Assembly: GCF_000017505.1 (NCBI RefSeq)
Contig: NC_009675.1
Location: 1,798,001-1,862,000, forward strand
Direction: 5' to 3'
DNA length: 64,000 nt
Origin: Anaeromyxobacter sp. Fw109-5
Lineage (GTDB): Bacteria; Myxococcota; Myxococcia; Myxococcales; Anaeromyxobacteraceae
The notes below the pieces were generated by a model, which ran no database searches, had not been told where the DNA came from, and saw nothing but the letters and a program-made list of their open reading frames with translations. The stretch's first letter is position 1; each line of letters opens with the position of its first letter. A program made the position numbers and the translations under genes. Below, in pieces: positions 14,712-23,910 of the stretch.

Positions 14712-16973
14712 TCACTCGAGCCCGAACACCACGCGCCACTCGCTCCCCATGTTGTCGTCGGTGATCGGGGCCTTCCCTGCCGTGCGGGCGGCGATGTCCT
14801 GGCACCGCTCGACCGGACGCGCCGGAGAGGACCCGCCGCCCGGCTCGAGCGCCGTCTCCATCGAGAGGAGGGCGGCGAGGGCGCGCCGGTCGTCGGGGCG
14901 GGACGGGTCGAGCACGGGGCGCCCGTCGATCCGGTAGGCCTCGAGCGTCCGGCGCCAGCGCGCGAAGTCGAGGTCGAGCGGCGCGTCCGAGACGACGAGC
15001 TGGTTGCTGAAGCGGACGCCGTGCGGGAAGGCGAGGCAGCCCGTGCGCTGGGCGCGCTCGGAGCCGGTGGTGTTGTAGAAGAAGATCCCGCCCGGGCGGA
15101 GGTGTCCGCGCACGAGCGCGAGGAACTCCGCGGACAGCAGGCTGCTCGCGTGGGCGCGGAAGTGATAGGTCGTGTTCGAGACGATGGCGTCGAAGCGGCG
15201 GTGCGGGTTCGCGGAGAGCCAGCGGCGGGCGTCGTCCACGTGGATCGCCACCTTGGGGTTCGACAGCACCGAGGCCACCGCCGGGTCGCCGCGGACGAGC
15301 TCGAGGCAGCCGGGGTTGATCTCCACCACGGTGAGCGACTCGAGCTCGGGATGATTCGCGATCACCTGGGCCCACGAGCCCGAGGAGAGCCCGATCGACA
15401 GGACGTGGCGCGGCGAGGGGTGGAACAGCCCGAGCGCGTAGGCGCGCACGATGCCGTTCGTGTCGTGGACCAGGTCGGTGTTGAACCGGCCGTCGTACAG
15501 GCCGTGCCCGAACACCGTCCCGGTCGCGTCCACGGCCAGGATCCCGCTGCGGTTCTGGATGATCCGCGAGAACGCCGGCTTCCCCGCCGTGGACGACTTC
15601 CAGGTGAGCCGCTCGAGGACCCCGGACGAGAGCGAGGGCAGGCTGGCGGCCGCGAGCGCGCCCGCGCCGAGCGCCCAGGCCGTGGGCGCGGGCCGCAGCC
15701 CGGAGACGGCCGCGCCGAGGAGCAGCGCCGTCAGCACGCCGGCGAGGACCAGCGCCGCCGCGATGCCCGCGAGGCTCAGCCGGTCCATGAGGACGAAGCC
15801 CGTCACGACGCTGCCCGCCGCCGAGCCGACGATGTTGGCGAGGTAGAGCTGCGCCGTCCGCATCCCCGCGTCGCGATCGGCCGGCACCCCCAGGTGAGCG
15901 AGCGTCGGCAGGAGGACGCCCCAGCTCCGCGCGACCAGGAACACGAGCGCGAGCGCCACGGCGAGCGCGGCCCAGCCCAGCGGCGCGACGGCCCCGGCGA
16001 GCGGCAGGAAGGCCCAGCCGAGCGCGTTGCCCGCGAGGAGCGCGCGCAGCGCGGCGGCCAGCGCGTGCCGCGGACCCCGCCGGCAGCCGCGCGCGGCGCG
16101 GCGGGCGCCCGACGCCAGCCCCACCAGGAAGGCGCAGAGCGTGATGGCGAAGGCCGGAGCGCTGCTGCCGGTCGCGTAGGAGATCGTGCGGAAGAAGAAC
16201 ATCTCGTAGGAGAGCGAGACGAACCCGCCGAGGGCGCCGAGCCCCAGGACCGCCGCGAAGCGCGGGACGAGCGTCTCCGGTTGCCCGGACGGCGCGGACG
16301 CGGGCCCGGGCGCGACGGACGGCGAGCGGCCGCGCAGCTGCGCCAGGATCGCGCCCGCCGCGACCGCGGCGTTCGCCGCCACGGCGACGTGGAGCGCGCC
16401 GCGCATGCCGAGGAACGGGAAGAGCGCCCCGGCGGCCACCAGGCACGCCGCGCCGGCCCCCAGCGTGTTGACCTCGTAGAGCACGCCCACGGAGCTGCCG
16501 ACGTTGGCGTTGCGACGGACGAGATGGCCCACGAGCACGGGGAGGGTCGCCCCCATGAGCAGCGTGGGAACGAGGACGAGCGCGAGGCTCACCGCCGCGA
16601 CCACGGGCAGCGAGGCGCCGAGCACGAGCGCCGCGACCGCGTCGAAGACGCGGAGCGACACGAGGCCGAAGGCGCCGGTCGCGAGCTCGATCGCGGCGAG
16701 CAGGGGGAGGAGCGGCACGTCGTGCCGGCGCGAGAGCCAGCCGCCGGCGAGGCTCCCGAGCCCGAGGCCGAGCATGAACGCGGTGACGACGACCGTGACC
16801 GACTCGACGTTGACGCCGAAGATCCGGAAGAGCGCGCGCTGCCAGACGAGCTGGTAGATGAGGGCCGGGAACCCCGAGAAGAAGAACAGCGCCTGAAGGA
16901 GGCGGATCGAGCGCTCCGGCGCCCCGGCTCCCCGCGGCCCGTCGACCCACGTCGCGCTGGCGGTGTCGGTCAT
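14712..16973 (-). CDS. Membrane-fused spermidine-synthase-like protein
   Basis: A 753-residue protein in two parts. The N-terminal 450 residues contain many hydrophobic helices, beginning LFFFSGFPALIYQLVWQR, the hallmark of fused membrane/spermidine synthase-like proteins. The C-terminal 300 residues form a spermidine-synthase Rossmann domain (HVLSIGLSSGSWAQVI, TVVEINPGCLELV, IHVDDARRWL). The SAM loop reads GLSSGSWA rather than a Gly-rich GxGxG, and the substrate motif is not evident, so polyamine synthesis is uncertain. No speD-like gene is adjacent. The start at ATG 16973 (MTDTASATW) has AGGAAG upstream; longer frames are low complexity. Confidence 0.87.
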   Translation of the reverse strand: MTDTASATWVDGPRGAGAPERSIRLLQALFFFSGFPALIYQLVWQRALFRIFGVNVESVTVVVTAFMLGLGLGSLAGGWLSRRHDVPLLPLLAAIELATGAFGLVSLRVFDAVAALVLGASLPVVAAVSLALVLVPTLLMGATLPVLVGHLVRRNANVGSSVGVLYEVNTLGAGAACLVAAGALFPFLGMRGALHVAVAANAAVAAGAILAQLRGRSPSVAPGPASAPSGQPETLVPRFAAVLGLGALGGFVSLSYEMFFFRTISYATGSSAPAFAITLCAFLVGLASGARRAARGCRRGPRHALAAALRALLAGNALGWAFLPLAGAVAPLGWAALAVALALVFLVARSWGVLLPTLAHLGVPADRDAGMRTAQLYLANIVGSAAGSVVTGFVLMDRLSLAGIAAALVLAGVLTALLLGAAVSGLRPAPTAWALGAGALAAASLPSLSSGVLERLTWKSSTAGKPAFSRIIQNRSGILAVDATGTVFGHGLYDGRFNTDLVHDTNGIVRAYALGLFHPSPRHVLSIGLSSGSWAQVIANHPELESLTVVEINPGCLELVRGDPAVASVLSNPKVAIHVDDARRWLSANPHRRFDAIVSNTTYHFRAHASSLLSAEFLALVRGHLRPGGIFFYNTTGSERAQRTGCLAFPHGVRFSNQLVVSDAPLDLDFARWRRTLEAYRIDGRPVLDPSRPDDRRALAALLSMETALEPGGGSSPARPVERCQDIAARTAGKAPITDDNMGSEWRVVFGLE

Positions 16974-17105
16974 CCCGCCGCTTCCTACCGCGCGGCGTGG
17001 CCAGCCGGATGCGCTCCGTTGGGCGTGCGGCCGCCACGCCGAGCGTTCGTCCGGCGCCGCCACGACGAGGCGCCCCGCCTCGTCTCGCCTCGCCGAGGGA
17101 GGCGA

Positions 17106-18401
17106 TCAGCCGGGGATGAGGGCGTGCAGCAGGTCGGCCCGGTCGACGGCGCCCAGCAGCCGCCCGCTCGCGTCGGTGACGGCGAGGACCTTGTGGTTTC
17201 CCTCCAGCACGAGGCCGATCGCCTCGCTCACGGGGGTGTCCTCGCGGGCCACCACGACCTCGCGGGTCATGAGGTCGGCGGCGGTCCGCGCCCGCGCGTG
17301 CCGCTCGGTCGCCGACTCCTCCGGGTCCGAATGGCCGAAGGGGAGGCGGCTCATGAGCGAGCGGAGCGCGCCCGGCCGGAGCGCCGGCGTGATCCGCTCG
17401 AGCAGCTCGGCGTCGGTGACGAGCCCGACCACGCGGTGCTCCGCATCCACCACGAGCGCGCGGTTCAGCCGCGTGGCGATGACCGCCTGGAACACCTCCG
17501 GCAAGGCGGTGTCCGGGCGCACCAGCGGGAAGTCGCGCCGCATGACGCGCGAGAGCGGCGTGTCACGCGCGAGCCCGAGCTCCCGGTGCGCGGGCGGCGC
17601 GCCCTCGAAGCCGCCGGCCGCGGCCCTGAGCAGATCGACGCGGCTCACGATCCCGACGAGCTTCCCGTGGTCGTTCACCACGGGGAGGCGCTTCAGGCGC
17701 AGCCGCGCCATCCGCTCCGCCACCTCGGGGAGTGGCGCGGCGGCCTCGACCGTGACCGGCGGGCGGGTCATCACGTCGCCGGCCACCTGGGTGGAGCGGG
17801 ACAGCCGCTCGCGCAGCCCGTCCAGCGCGGGCCGGTCGAGGCTCTGAACGAGCTCGAGCCGCATGCCCAGGCCGCCCTTCCTGGCGAGGTCGGAGCTCGT
17901 GACGATCCCGATCGGCACCTCGTCCTCCACCACGAGTACGGCCCGGTAGGGCTTGCCGAGCAGCGCCTCCACCACCTCGCGGATGGGAGCGTCCTCCCTG
18001 GTCGAGAGGACGCCGCGCGACATCACGTCGGCCGCGGTCATGGCTGCGGGCACGTCGCGGATGGGGCGCGGCTGGTGGAGCACGATCTCGGTGTCGTCCA
18101 CGGTGATGAGGCCGTGCGGGACGAGCTCCTTCACGCGCGGCAGCAGCCGCTCCACCACCTCGGGACGATCGATCCATTCGACGATCACGGGCAGGTGCGG
18201 GGCGACGTCCGCGAGCCCGGCCGAGTGGAGCTCGCCCGCCGCGCCGAACCCGCTCGACGCCCGAAGGAGCGTCGCGCCCTGGGCGTTCTCGCGCCGAAGC
18301 AAGGCGAGCACCGCGTGCGCGGCGGGGCTCCGCCCGACGCGGTCCTCCTCGGTCGTGTAGACGCGGACGCGCTTCGCCTTCCCCACGTGTTCGCTCGCCA
18401 C
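17106..18401 (-). CDS. DUF190 (PII-like) protein with four CBS domains
   Basis: A 431-residue cytoplasmic sensor. Residues 1-105 form a DUF190 PII-like domain (VRVYTTEEDRVGR, then a strand-helix pattern to LITVDDTEIVL). Four CBS motifs follow, each with a VM head: AADVMSRGVLS, AGDVMTRPPVT, LSRVMRRDFPL and AADLMTREVVV. The last ends GRLLGAVDRADLLHALIPG at the stop. CBS pairs bind adenine nucleotides in related proteins. No channel or enzyme domain is attached, so it probably regulates a partner. The start is GTG 18401 (VASEHVGKAKRV), preceded by a GGGGGGATC stretch. It is divergent from mqnD. Confidence 0.88.
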   Translation of the reverse strand: MASEHVGKAKRVRVYTTEEDRVGRSPAAHAVLALLRRENAQGATLLRASSGFGAAGELHSAGLADVAPHLPVIVEWIDRPEVVERLLPRVKELVPHGLITVDDTEIVLHQPRPIRDVPAAMTAADVMSRGVLSTREDAPIREVVEALLGKPYRAVLVVEDEVPIGIVTSSDLARKGGLGMRLELVQSLDRPALDGLRERLSRSTQVAGDVMTRPPVTVEAAAPLPEVAERMARLRLKRLPVVNDHGKLVGIVSRVDLLRAAAGGFEGAPPAHRELGLARDTPLSRVMRRDFPLVRPDTALPEVFQAVIATRLNRALVVDAEHRVVGLVTDAELLERITPALRPGALRSLMSRLPFGHSDPEESATERHARARTAADLMTREVVVAREDTPVSEAIGLVLEGNHKVLAVTDASGRLLGAVDRADLLHALIPG

Positions 18402-18461
18402 CGTGTGATCCCCCCGGCATGTATGATGCGCGCTCCCGGCCAGCGGCCGGGGGCGCCCCCC

Positions 18462-19325
18462 ATGAGACTCACGCTCGGCATCTCTCCCTGCCCCAACGAC
18501 ACCTTCATCTTCGACGCGCTCGTGAACGGGCTCCTCGACACGGGAGCGCTGCGCCTGGAGGTCGTGCACGAGGACGTGCAGACGCTCAACGAGTGGGCCC
18601 TCGAGGGCCGGCTCGACGTCAGCAAGATCAGCTATGGCGTGCTGCCCCGCGTGGCGGAGGACTACGTCGTGCTGCGCTCCGGCGGGGCGCTCGGGCGGGG
18701 GGTCGGACCGCTCCTCGTCGCGCGCCCGGGTGCCGGGGCGTTCGACCCGGAGACGATGCGCGTGGCCATCCCGGGACGGGACACCACCGCGCACCTCCTC
18801 TTCTCGCTCGCGTACCCCGCCGCGACGCACAAGCAGTTCGCCGTGTTCTCCGGGATCGAGGACGCGGTCCTCTCGGGGTCGGCGGACGCGGGCGTCATCA
18901 TCCACGAGAGCCGCTTCACGTACGCCGCGAAGGGGCTCGTGAAGCTGCTCGATCTCGGAGAGCACTGGGAGCGGACGACCGGCGCCCCCATCCCGCTGGG
19001 CGGCATCGTGGCGCGGCGCTCGCTCGATCGCGCGGCGACGCGGGAGCTCGACCGGCTCGTGCGCGCGAGCGTGGAGCACGCCCTCGCGCGGCGGCCGCAC
19101 GTGAGCGAGTACGTGCGGCGGCACGCGCAGGAGCTGGACGAGGCGGTCATGCGCCAGCACATCGACCTCTACGTGAACGACTTCTCCGTGGACGTGGGCG
19201 AGCCCGGCAGGAAGGCCGTCGAGACGCTGCTCGGCGTGTACCGCCGGGTGAACCCCGGCTCCCCCCCGGTGCGAGGGGACGTCTTCCTCGAGGGCGCCGC
19301 CGGGCGGGAGCATCGCGGGGGGTGA
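18462..19325 (+). CDS. mqnD: 1,4-dihydroxy-6-naphthoate synthase (futalosine menaquinone pathway)
   Basis: A 287-residue enzyme that converts cyclic dehypoxanthine futalosine to 1,4-dihydroxy-6-naphthoate in the futalosine route to menaquinone. It is a periplasmic-binding-protein fold: ISPCPNDTFIFDAL at the N-terminus is the family signature, followed by VSKISYGVLP, IPGRDTTAHLL, and ADAGVIIHESRFTY. Full length for the family. ATG 18462 gives the standard MRLTLGIS start; an upstream in-frame Met has no better ribosome binding site. A TATGAT -10-like box is at 18422-18427. No other mqn gene is in the window. Menaquinone would serve the cytochrome bd and NDH-2 genes elsewhere here. Confidence 0.93.
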   Translation: MRLTLGISPCPNDTFIFDALVNGLLDTGALRLEVVHEDVQTLNEWALEGRLDVSKISYGVLPRVAEDYVVLRSGGALGRGVGPLLVARPGAGAFDPETMRVAIPGRDTTAHLLFSLAYPAATHKQFAVFSGIEDAVLSGSADAGVIIHESRFTYAAKGLVKLLDLGEHWERTTGAPIPLGGIVARRSLDRAATRELDRLVRASVEHALARRPHVSEYVRRHAQELDEAVMRQHIDLYVNDFSVDVGEPGRKAVETLLGVYRRVNPGSPPVRGDVFLEGAAGREHRGG

Positions 19326-19419
19326 ACTCCCCGGGACGCCTCGTCGGGTACAGCCGCCACCTGCTCGTGCACCGGCGCGGCGCGCGGGGCACATCCCTGC
19401 ACCACCCCAGGAGGCAGGC

Positions 19420-20211
19420 ATGACGCGAAGGATGTTCATGGCGGCGGCGGCAGCGCTCGCGATCACCGGCGCCGCGCACGCCGAGGTGAAGACGCAGGAG
19501 GTCGAGTACCGGCAGGGCGACACCCCGCTGCAGGGCTTCCTCGCCTACGACGACGCCGCGACGGGCAAGCGGCCCGGCGTGCTCGTCGTCCACGAGTGGT
19601 GGGGCCACAACGACCACGCCCGCAACGCGGCGACGAAGCTCGCGGAGGCGGGGTACGTGGCGTTCGCGCTCGACATGTTCGGCAAGAGCAAGGTGACGAC
19701 CCACCCCGAGGAGGCGAAGGGGTTCGTCGCGGAGGCGACGAAGGATCCGGACGTGAAGCGGGCTCGCTTCGAGGCCGCGCTCGAGCAGCTGAAGGCGCAG
19801 CCTCAGGTGGATCCGGCCCGGATCGGCGTCGTCGGCTACTGCTTCGGCGGCGGGGTGGCCCTCGACATGGCGCGCGCGGGCGAGGACCTGAAGGCGCTCG
19901 CCACCTTCCACGCGCCCCTCCAGCCTTCTGGAGAGCCCGCGCGCAAGGCGACCTTCCGGCCGCGGGCGATCCTGGTGCAGACCGGCGGCGCGGATCCGAT
20001 GGTGCCGAAGGAGCAGGTCCAGGCCCTCGAGAAGGAGATGAAGGCCGCAGGGGTGAAGGCGCAGGTGATCACGTATCCGGGCGCGAAGCACGCCTTCACG
20101 AACCCGAAGGCGGACGAGGCGGGGAGCCCGGCGCTCGCGTACGACGCCAAGGCGGACCGCGCGTCGTGGGCGGCCATGCTGAAGTACCTGAGGCAGGTCC
20201 TCGGCAGGTGA
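19420..20211 (+). CDS. Exported dienelactone hydrolase family protein
   Basis: A 263-residue alpha/beta hydrolase. A signal peptide (MTRRMFMAAAAALAITGAAHA) is followed by a DLH domain starting VLVVHEWWGHNDHAR. The nucleophile is Cys in GVVGYCFGGGVALD, the acid Asp in TGGADPMVP and the His in GAKHAFTNP, the complete Cys-Asp-His triad of dienelactone hydrolases. AGGAGG precedes the ATG. The stop overlaps the GTG of the downstream ABC ATPase by the GTGA junction, so the three genes are probably one transcript. The natural substrate is unknown. Confidence 0.92.
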   Translation: MTRRMFMAAAAALAITGAAHAEVKTQEVEYRQGDTPLQGFLAYDDAATGKRPGVLVVHEWWGHNDHARNAATKLAEAGYVAFALDMFGKSKVTTHPEEAKGFVAEATKDPDVKRARFEAALEQLKAQPQVDPARIGVVGYCFGGGVALDMARAGEDLKALATFHAPLQPSGEPARKATFRPRAILVQTGGADPMVPKEQVQALEKEMKAAGVKAQVITYPGAKHAFTNPKADEAGSPALAYDAKADRASWAAMLKYLRQVLGR

Positions 20212-20987
20212 ACGCGCCCGGGGGCGGCGGCCGCGCGGGGCGGCGTGCGCCGGTGCTCTCCGTGACGGAGCTCCGCAAGCGCTACGGCGAGACCGTCGCG
20301 GTGGACGGCATCTCGTTCGAGGTGGGCGCGAACGAGATCGTCGGCCTGCTCGGCCCGAACGGCGCCGGGAAGACGACCACCATCAACATGGTGCTCGGCG
20401 TCCTGGAGCCGAGCGCGGGGACGATCCGCATCGAGGGCGTGGACCTCGCGCGCGAGCGCTCGCGGGCCCTCGAGCGGACCAACTTCGCCGCGGTCTACGC
20501 GCCGCTCCCCGGCAACCTCACCGTCGCCCAGAACCTGCGCTTCTTCGGGCTGCTCTACGGCGTGGGGCGGCTCGCCGAGCGGATCGACGCGCTCCTCGAC
20601 CAGCTCGAGCTCGGCCGCTTCCGCGACACGAGGTGCGGGGTGCTCTCCTCCGGCGAGCAGACCCGCGTCGCGCTGGCGAAGGCCCTGCTGAACGACCCGC
20701 AGCTGCTGCTGCTGGACGAGCCGACCGCCTCCCTCGACCCGGCCACCGCTCGCGACGTACGCGCCCGGATCCGGGCGAGCGCGCGGGAGGGCACGCGAGG
20801 CGTGCTGTGGACCTCCCACAACATGTACGAGGTCGAGGAGGTCTGCGACCGCGTGCTCTTCCTCTCCCGCGGGAGGATCCTGCTAGAGGGAGATCCGCGG
20901 TCGCTCCCGCGGGAGCACGGCAAGGGGTCGCTCGAGGAGCTCTTCATCACGGTGGCCCGCGAGCCGCTCGCGCTGGAGGGACCATGA
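20208..20987 (+). CDS. ABC-2 type exporter ATP-binding protein
   Basis: A 259-residue ATPase with Walker A GPNGAGKTTT, a Q-loop region around VYAPLPGNLTVAQN, signature LSSGEQTRVALAKALL, Walker B LLLLDEPTASLDP and switch His TSHN. The signature reads LSSGE rather than LSGGQ. It starts at GTG overlapping the hydrolase stop and its own stop overlaps the permease ATG (ATGA). It pairs with that permease in a drug/polysaccharide/Na+-type ABC-2 exporter (NodIJ/DRA-like). Substrate is not evident. Confidence 0.93.
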   Translation: MNAPGGGGRAGRRAPVLSVTELRKRYGETVAVDGISFEVGANEIVGLLGPNGAGKTTTINMVLGVLEPSAGTIRIEGVDLARERSRALERTNFAAVYAPLPGNLTVAQNLRFFGLLYGVGRLAERIDALLDQLELGRFRDTRCGVLSSGEQTRVALAKALLNDPQLLLLDEPTASLDPATARDVRARIRASAREGTRGVLWTSHNMYEVEEVCDRVLFLSRGRILLEGDPRSLPREHGKGSLEELFITVAREPLALEGP

Positions 20988-21793
20988 TGGTGCGGGCGAG
21001 GCGCGTGCTCGCGGTGGTGCTCCGCCAGGCCTACCTGGTGCGCGGGAGCCTCTCGCGCATCGTGCCGCTCTTCGCGTGGGTGGCGGTGGACATCGTCCTG
21101 TGGGGGTTCATCACGCGCTGGCTCGACAGCGTCGCGGCGCCCGGGTTCAGCTTCGTCCCGGCGCTGCTCGGCGCCGTGCTCCTGTGGGACTTCCTCGCCC
21201 GCGTCATGCAGGGCGTGACCATGGCGTTCTTCGAGGACGTCTGGTCCCGCAACTTCCTGAACGTCTTCGCGACCCCCATCACGATCGGCGAGTACGTCGC
21301 CGGGCTCGTGCTCTCCAGCGTGGCGACGAGCGCGCTCGGCCTCGCCGTCATGCTCGTCATCGCGACGGGCGTGTTCGGGCTGTCGTTCCTCGCGTACGGC
21401 GCGCCGCTCGTGCCGTTCCTGCTCGTGCTGTTCCTGTTCGGCATCGCCCTCGGCATCACCGGCGCCGCGCTGGTGCTCCGGCTCGGCCCGGCCGCGGAGT
21501 GGTTCGTCTGGCCGATCCCGGCGCTGCTGTCGCCGTTCGCGGGCGTGTTCTACCCGCTCTCGACGCTCCCCGGGTGGATGCGCGCCGTGTCCTGGACGCT
21601 GCCGCCCTCGTACGTGTTCGAGGCGATGCGGGCGATGGTCGGCGGCGGGTCCTTCTCCGGCGCCGCGCTCGCCTGGAGCGGCGCGCTCGCGGTGTTCTAC
21701 GTCGTCGTCGCGAGCTGGATCTTCTCGCGCGTCCACCGCCACGCGGTGAGGACCGGGCTCATAGCCCGCTACAGCGCCGAGACCGTGAGCTGA
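20984..21793 (+). CDS. ABC-2 type exporter permease
   Basis: A 269-residue inner-membrane protein with six hydrophobic helices, typical of ABC-2 permeases (NodJ-like). Segments include IVPLFAWVAVDIVLWGF, LLGAVLLWDFLARVMQG, LGLAVMLVIATGVFGLSFL, LVLFLFGIALGITGAAL and, near the C-terminus, LAVFYVVVASWIFSRVH. The conserved stretch FAGVFYPLSTLPGWM precedes helix 6. The ATG at 20984 overlaps the ATPase stop; a second ATG at 20987 is possible. It forms the membrane half of the exporter with the preceding gene. Confidence 0.92.
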   Translation: MMVRARRVLAVVLRQAYLVRGSLSRIVPLFAWVAVDIVLWGFITRWLDSVAAPGFSFVPALLGAVLLWDFLARVMQGVTMAFFEDVWSRNFLNVFATPITIGEYVAGLVLSSVATSALGLAVMLVIATGVFGLSFLAYGAPLVPFLLVLFLFGIALGITGAALVLRLGPAAEWFVWPIPALLSPFAGVFYPLSTLPGWMRAVSWTLPPSYVFEAMRAMVGGGSFSGAALAWSGALAVFYVVVASWIFSRVHRHAVRTGLIARYSAETVS

Positions 21794-21963
21794 TCCACGT
21801 GCTCCGCGGGCGGCGCGCGGGACCCGGCGAGCCAGTGTGAAGCGGCGCCGGCGGTCCCTCGACAGGCTCGCGGCCGGCGGGGCTGGGGCGCAGCGCCCGT
21901 ACGTTCGCCCGGGTGCCCCCGCGGCGATACCCGGCGCGCCGCGGCGTGATCAGGTTCTCGTCC

Positions 21964-23118
21964 ATGAGGGCGCTCACCTACGAAGGGCCGGCGCGCGTGC
22001 GCGTGCGGCACAAGCCGGATCCGCGCATCGAGCATCCGCAGGACGCCATCCTGCGGGTGACCTGCGCTGCGATCTGCGGCTCGGACCTCCACCTCCTCCA
22101 CGGGCTCGTCCCCGACACGCGGATCGGCTCGACCTTCGGCCACGAGATCGTGGGGGTGGTCGAGGACGTCGGCTCGCAGGCGGACGGCGTCGCGAAGGGC
22201 GACCGGCTGATGGTCCCGTTCAACATCTCCTGCGGCGGCTGCTACTACTGCGAGCGCGGGCTCACCGCCTGCTGCGAGAACACCAACCCGTCGAGCGACA
22301 TCGCGTGCGGGGTCTACGGGTACTCGCACACGACGGGCGGCTACGACGGGGGGCAGGCGGAGTACGTGCGCGTGCCGTTCGCGGCGATCGGGCCGATGAA
22401 GGTCCCGGACGACATGTCCGACGAGGAGGTCATCGCGCTCACCGACGCGCTCCCCACCGGCTACCAGGGCGCGGAGATGTGCAACCTCTCGGGCGGAGAG
22501 ACGGTGGTGGTCTTCGGCGCCGGGCCGGTGGGGCTCTTCGCGATGAAGTCCGCCTGGCTCCTCGGCGCCGGGCGGGTCATCGCGGTGGACAAGGTCGGGT
22601 ACAGGCTCGACTTCGCGCGCCGCTGGGCGGGCGTCGAGACGATGGACTTCGAGGCCGTCGACGTCATCACCGCCGTGAAGGACCTCACCGAAGGGCGCGG
22701 CGCGGACGCCTGCATCGACGCGGTCGGGCTCGAGGCGGCGGGCTCGCCGATGCAGCGCGCCGCCGGTGTGTACGCGAAGACGGTGGCCGGCTCCGCGACG
22801 GCGCTCAACTGGTGCTTCCACGCGGCGCGCAAGGGCGGGACCGTGTCGGTGGTGGGCGTGTACGGCCCGCCGTACAACCTCGTGGACTTCGGCACGGCGA
22901 TGAACAAGTGCCAGACGATCCGCACCGGCCAGTGCAGCGTGCGTCGCTACATGCCGCAGCTGCTCGAGCACGTCCGCGAGGGGCGCATCGACGCGCGGGC
23001 GCTCATCACGCACCGCTACCCGCTCGACGAGGCCTCGGAGGCGTATCACACGTTCGCCCAGAAGAAGGACGGCTGCATCAAGCCGGTGCTCCTGCCGCAC
23101 GGACGGACGCTCCATTGA
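21964..23118 (+). CDS. Zinc-dependent alcohol dehydrogenase (formaldehyde dehydrogenase-like)
   Basis: A 384-residue MDR-family dehydrogenase. Catalytic zinc ligands lie in CGSDLHLLHG (Cys) and GHEIVGVVEDVG (His/Glu). Structural zinc Cys residues are in CGGCYYCERGLTACC. The nucleotide fold is VVVFGAGPVGLFA followed by VIAVDKVGYRLDFA, where Asp favours NAD. The central VITAVKDLTEGRGADACID and long loop resemble glutathione-independent formaldehyde dehydrogenases and threonine-dehydrogenase-like enzymes. I chose ATG 21964 (MRALTYEG), the standard family start; an upstream in-frame codon at 21913 adds a basic, unconserved tail. It is followed by a small gene 35 bases on. Confidence 0.9.
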   Translation: MRALTYEGPARVRVRHKPDPRIEHPQDAILRVTCAAICGSDLHLLHGLVPDTRIGSTFGHEIVGVVEDVGSQADGVAKGDRLMVPFNISCGGCYYCERGLTACCENTNPSSDIACGVYGYSHTTGGYDGGQAEYVRVPFAAIGPMKVPDDMSDEEVIALTDALPTGYQGAEMCNLSGGETVVVFGAGPVGLFAMKSAWLLGAGRVIAVDKVGYRLDFARRWAGVETMDFEAVDVITAVKDLTEGRGADACIDAVGLEAAGSPMQRAAGVYAKTVAGSATALNWCFHAARKGGTVSVVGVYGPPYNLVDFGTAMNKCQTIRTGQCSVRRYMPQLLEHVREGRIDARALITHRYPLDEASEAYHTFAQKKDGCIKPVLLPHGRTLH

Positions 23119-23153
23119 GCCGGGGCCCGCGCGAGAACCCAGGGGAGAGGCCC

Positions 23154-23585
23154 ATGCAAGAGACGACGAGCACCACGCCGGCCGGCACGGGGCGCGAGCC
23201 CGGCGCCGGCCAGCCGGTCGGGGTCGATCTGGATCCGGCGCGGCGGCCGGGGGTGCCGCGCATGCACGCTCCGGAGAGGCTGCCTCACACCCGCTTCCCG
23301 CCGGAGCGGCAGCGGAGCCGCGCGACGGTGTTCATGCACGGCCGGCCGCACAAGACGTTCCCGCCCGTGTTCGGGACCGCCGTGCCGCCGAAGGGCCTCT
23401 CCGGCCTCGTGCGCCGCGCCGCGTACCACTACCCCGACCACTACATGCGCCACTGGACGATGCTGCTCTTCGCCGATCGCGTCGACCTGTGGGAGCACCG
23501 CGCGCGCAAGGCGCTGCGGCTCGCCGCGCCGGCCCTCGTGGCGCTCGTCGCCGTGCGCGCCGGGCTCCGCGCCATCGCGCGCTAG
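23154..23585 (+). CDS. Hypothetical protein with a hydrophobic C-terminus
   Basis: A 143-residue protein. The first 60 residues are polar and Pro/Gly rich. Residues 70-110 are His/Tyr/Trp rich (YHYPDHYMRHWTMLLFADR). The last 20 residues form a weak hydrophobic helix ending in Arg (LVALVAVRAGLRAIAR). I do not recognise the family. AGGGGAGAGG precedes the ATG. Its closeness to the dehydrogenase stop (35 bases) suggests co-transcription. It may be membrane-associated; no metal motif is certain despite the His residues. Confidence 0.72.
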   Translation: MQETTSTTPAGTGREPGAGQPVGVDLDPARRPGVPRMHAPERLPHTRFPPERQRSRATVFMHGRPHKTFPPVFGTAVPPKGLSGLVRRAAYHYPDHYMRHWTMLLFADRVDLWEHRARKALRLAAPALVALVAVRAGLRAIAR

Positions 23586-23910
23586 ACGCTCGCGGCTCGA
23601 CCTCGCCGAGCCCCGGCTCGCGCCGACCGGGCGCGCGGGACGGGCCTGAGCGCGCGCATGCCCGATCGGTCGTGTCACCGGCTGCCTGGCGAGGCCCCGC
23701 CAGCGCGTCCGCCGAGCGCTCCCTGCGATCCGCCAGCGAATTTCCTGCGAGCCGAAAAAGCTCGTCGGCCGGGGGGGCGAGTGCCCTCTGACGCGGCGGC
23801 GGTGCGGGGGTTCCGTCTCACCATCGCTCTGTGGCATGGCGAAGGGGCGGACGGGCGAGGGTCAGTGGGTCGGTCGGTCGGGTGGGGTCCCGCTCGCAGG
23901 AGAGCGCTCC
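23586..23910. other. Intergenic region, 325 bases, no gene seen
   Basis: No supported gene. A small hairpin (GGCTCG 23594-23599 with CGAGCC 23607-23612) right after the stop of the preceding gene could help end its transcript, though there is no T run. A relatively A/T-richer patch around 23740-23765, including GAATTT and GAAAAAG, could hold the promoter of the DUF4091 gene. No consensus pair is convincing. Confidence 0.4.

Noticed and set aside
14712-16973. Calling this gene speE (spermidine synthase)
   Set aside because: The membrane-fused form, the altered SAM loop and the lack of polyamine genes nearby make a firm symbol unsafe.
16974-17105. Search for a terminator between the synthase-like and CBS genes
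   Set aside because: No convincing stem with a T tract was found; the stretch looks like an ordinary GC-rich intergenic gap.
13848-19325. Very long open frame on the plus strand (over 1,800 codons)
   Set aside because: It is the antisense of yebC-like, spermidine-synthase-like and CBS genes and holds real mqnD only at its 3' end; charged low-complexity translation shows it is a GC-rich shadow.
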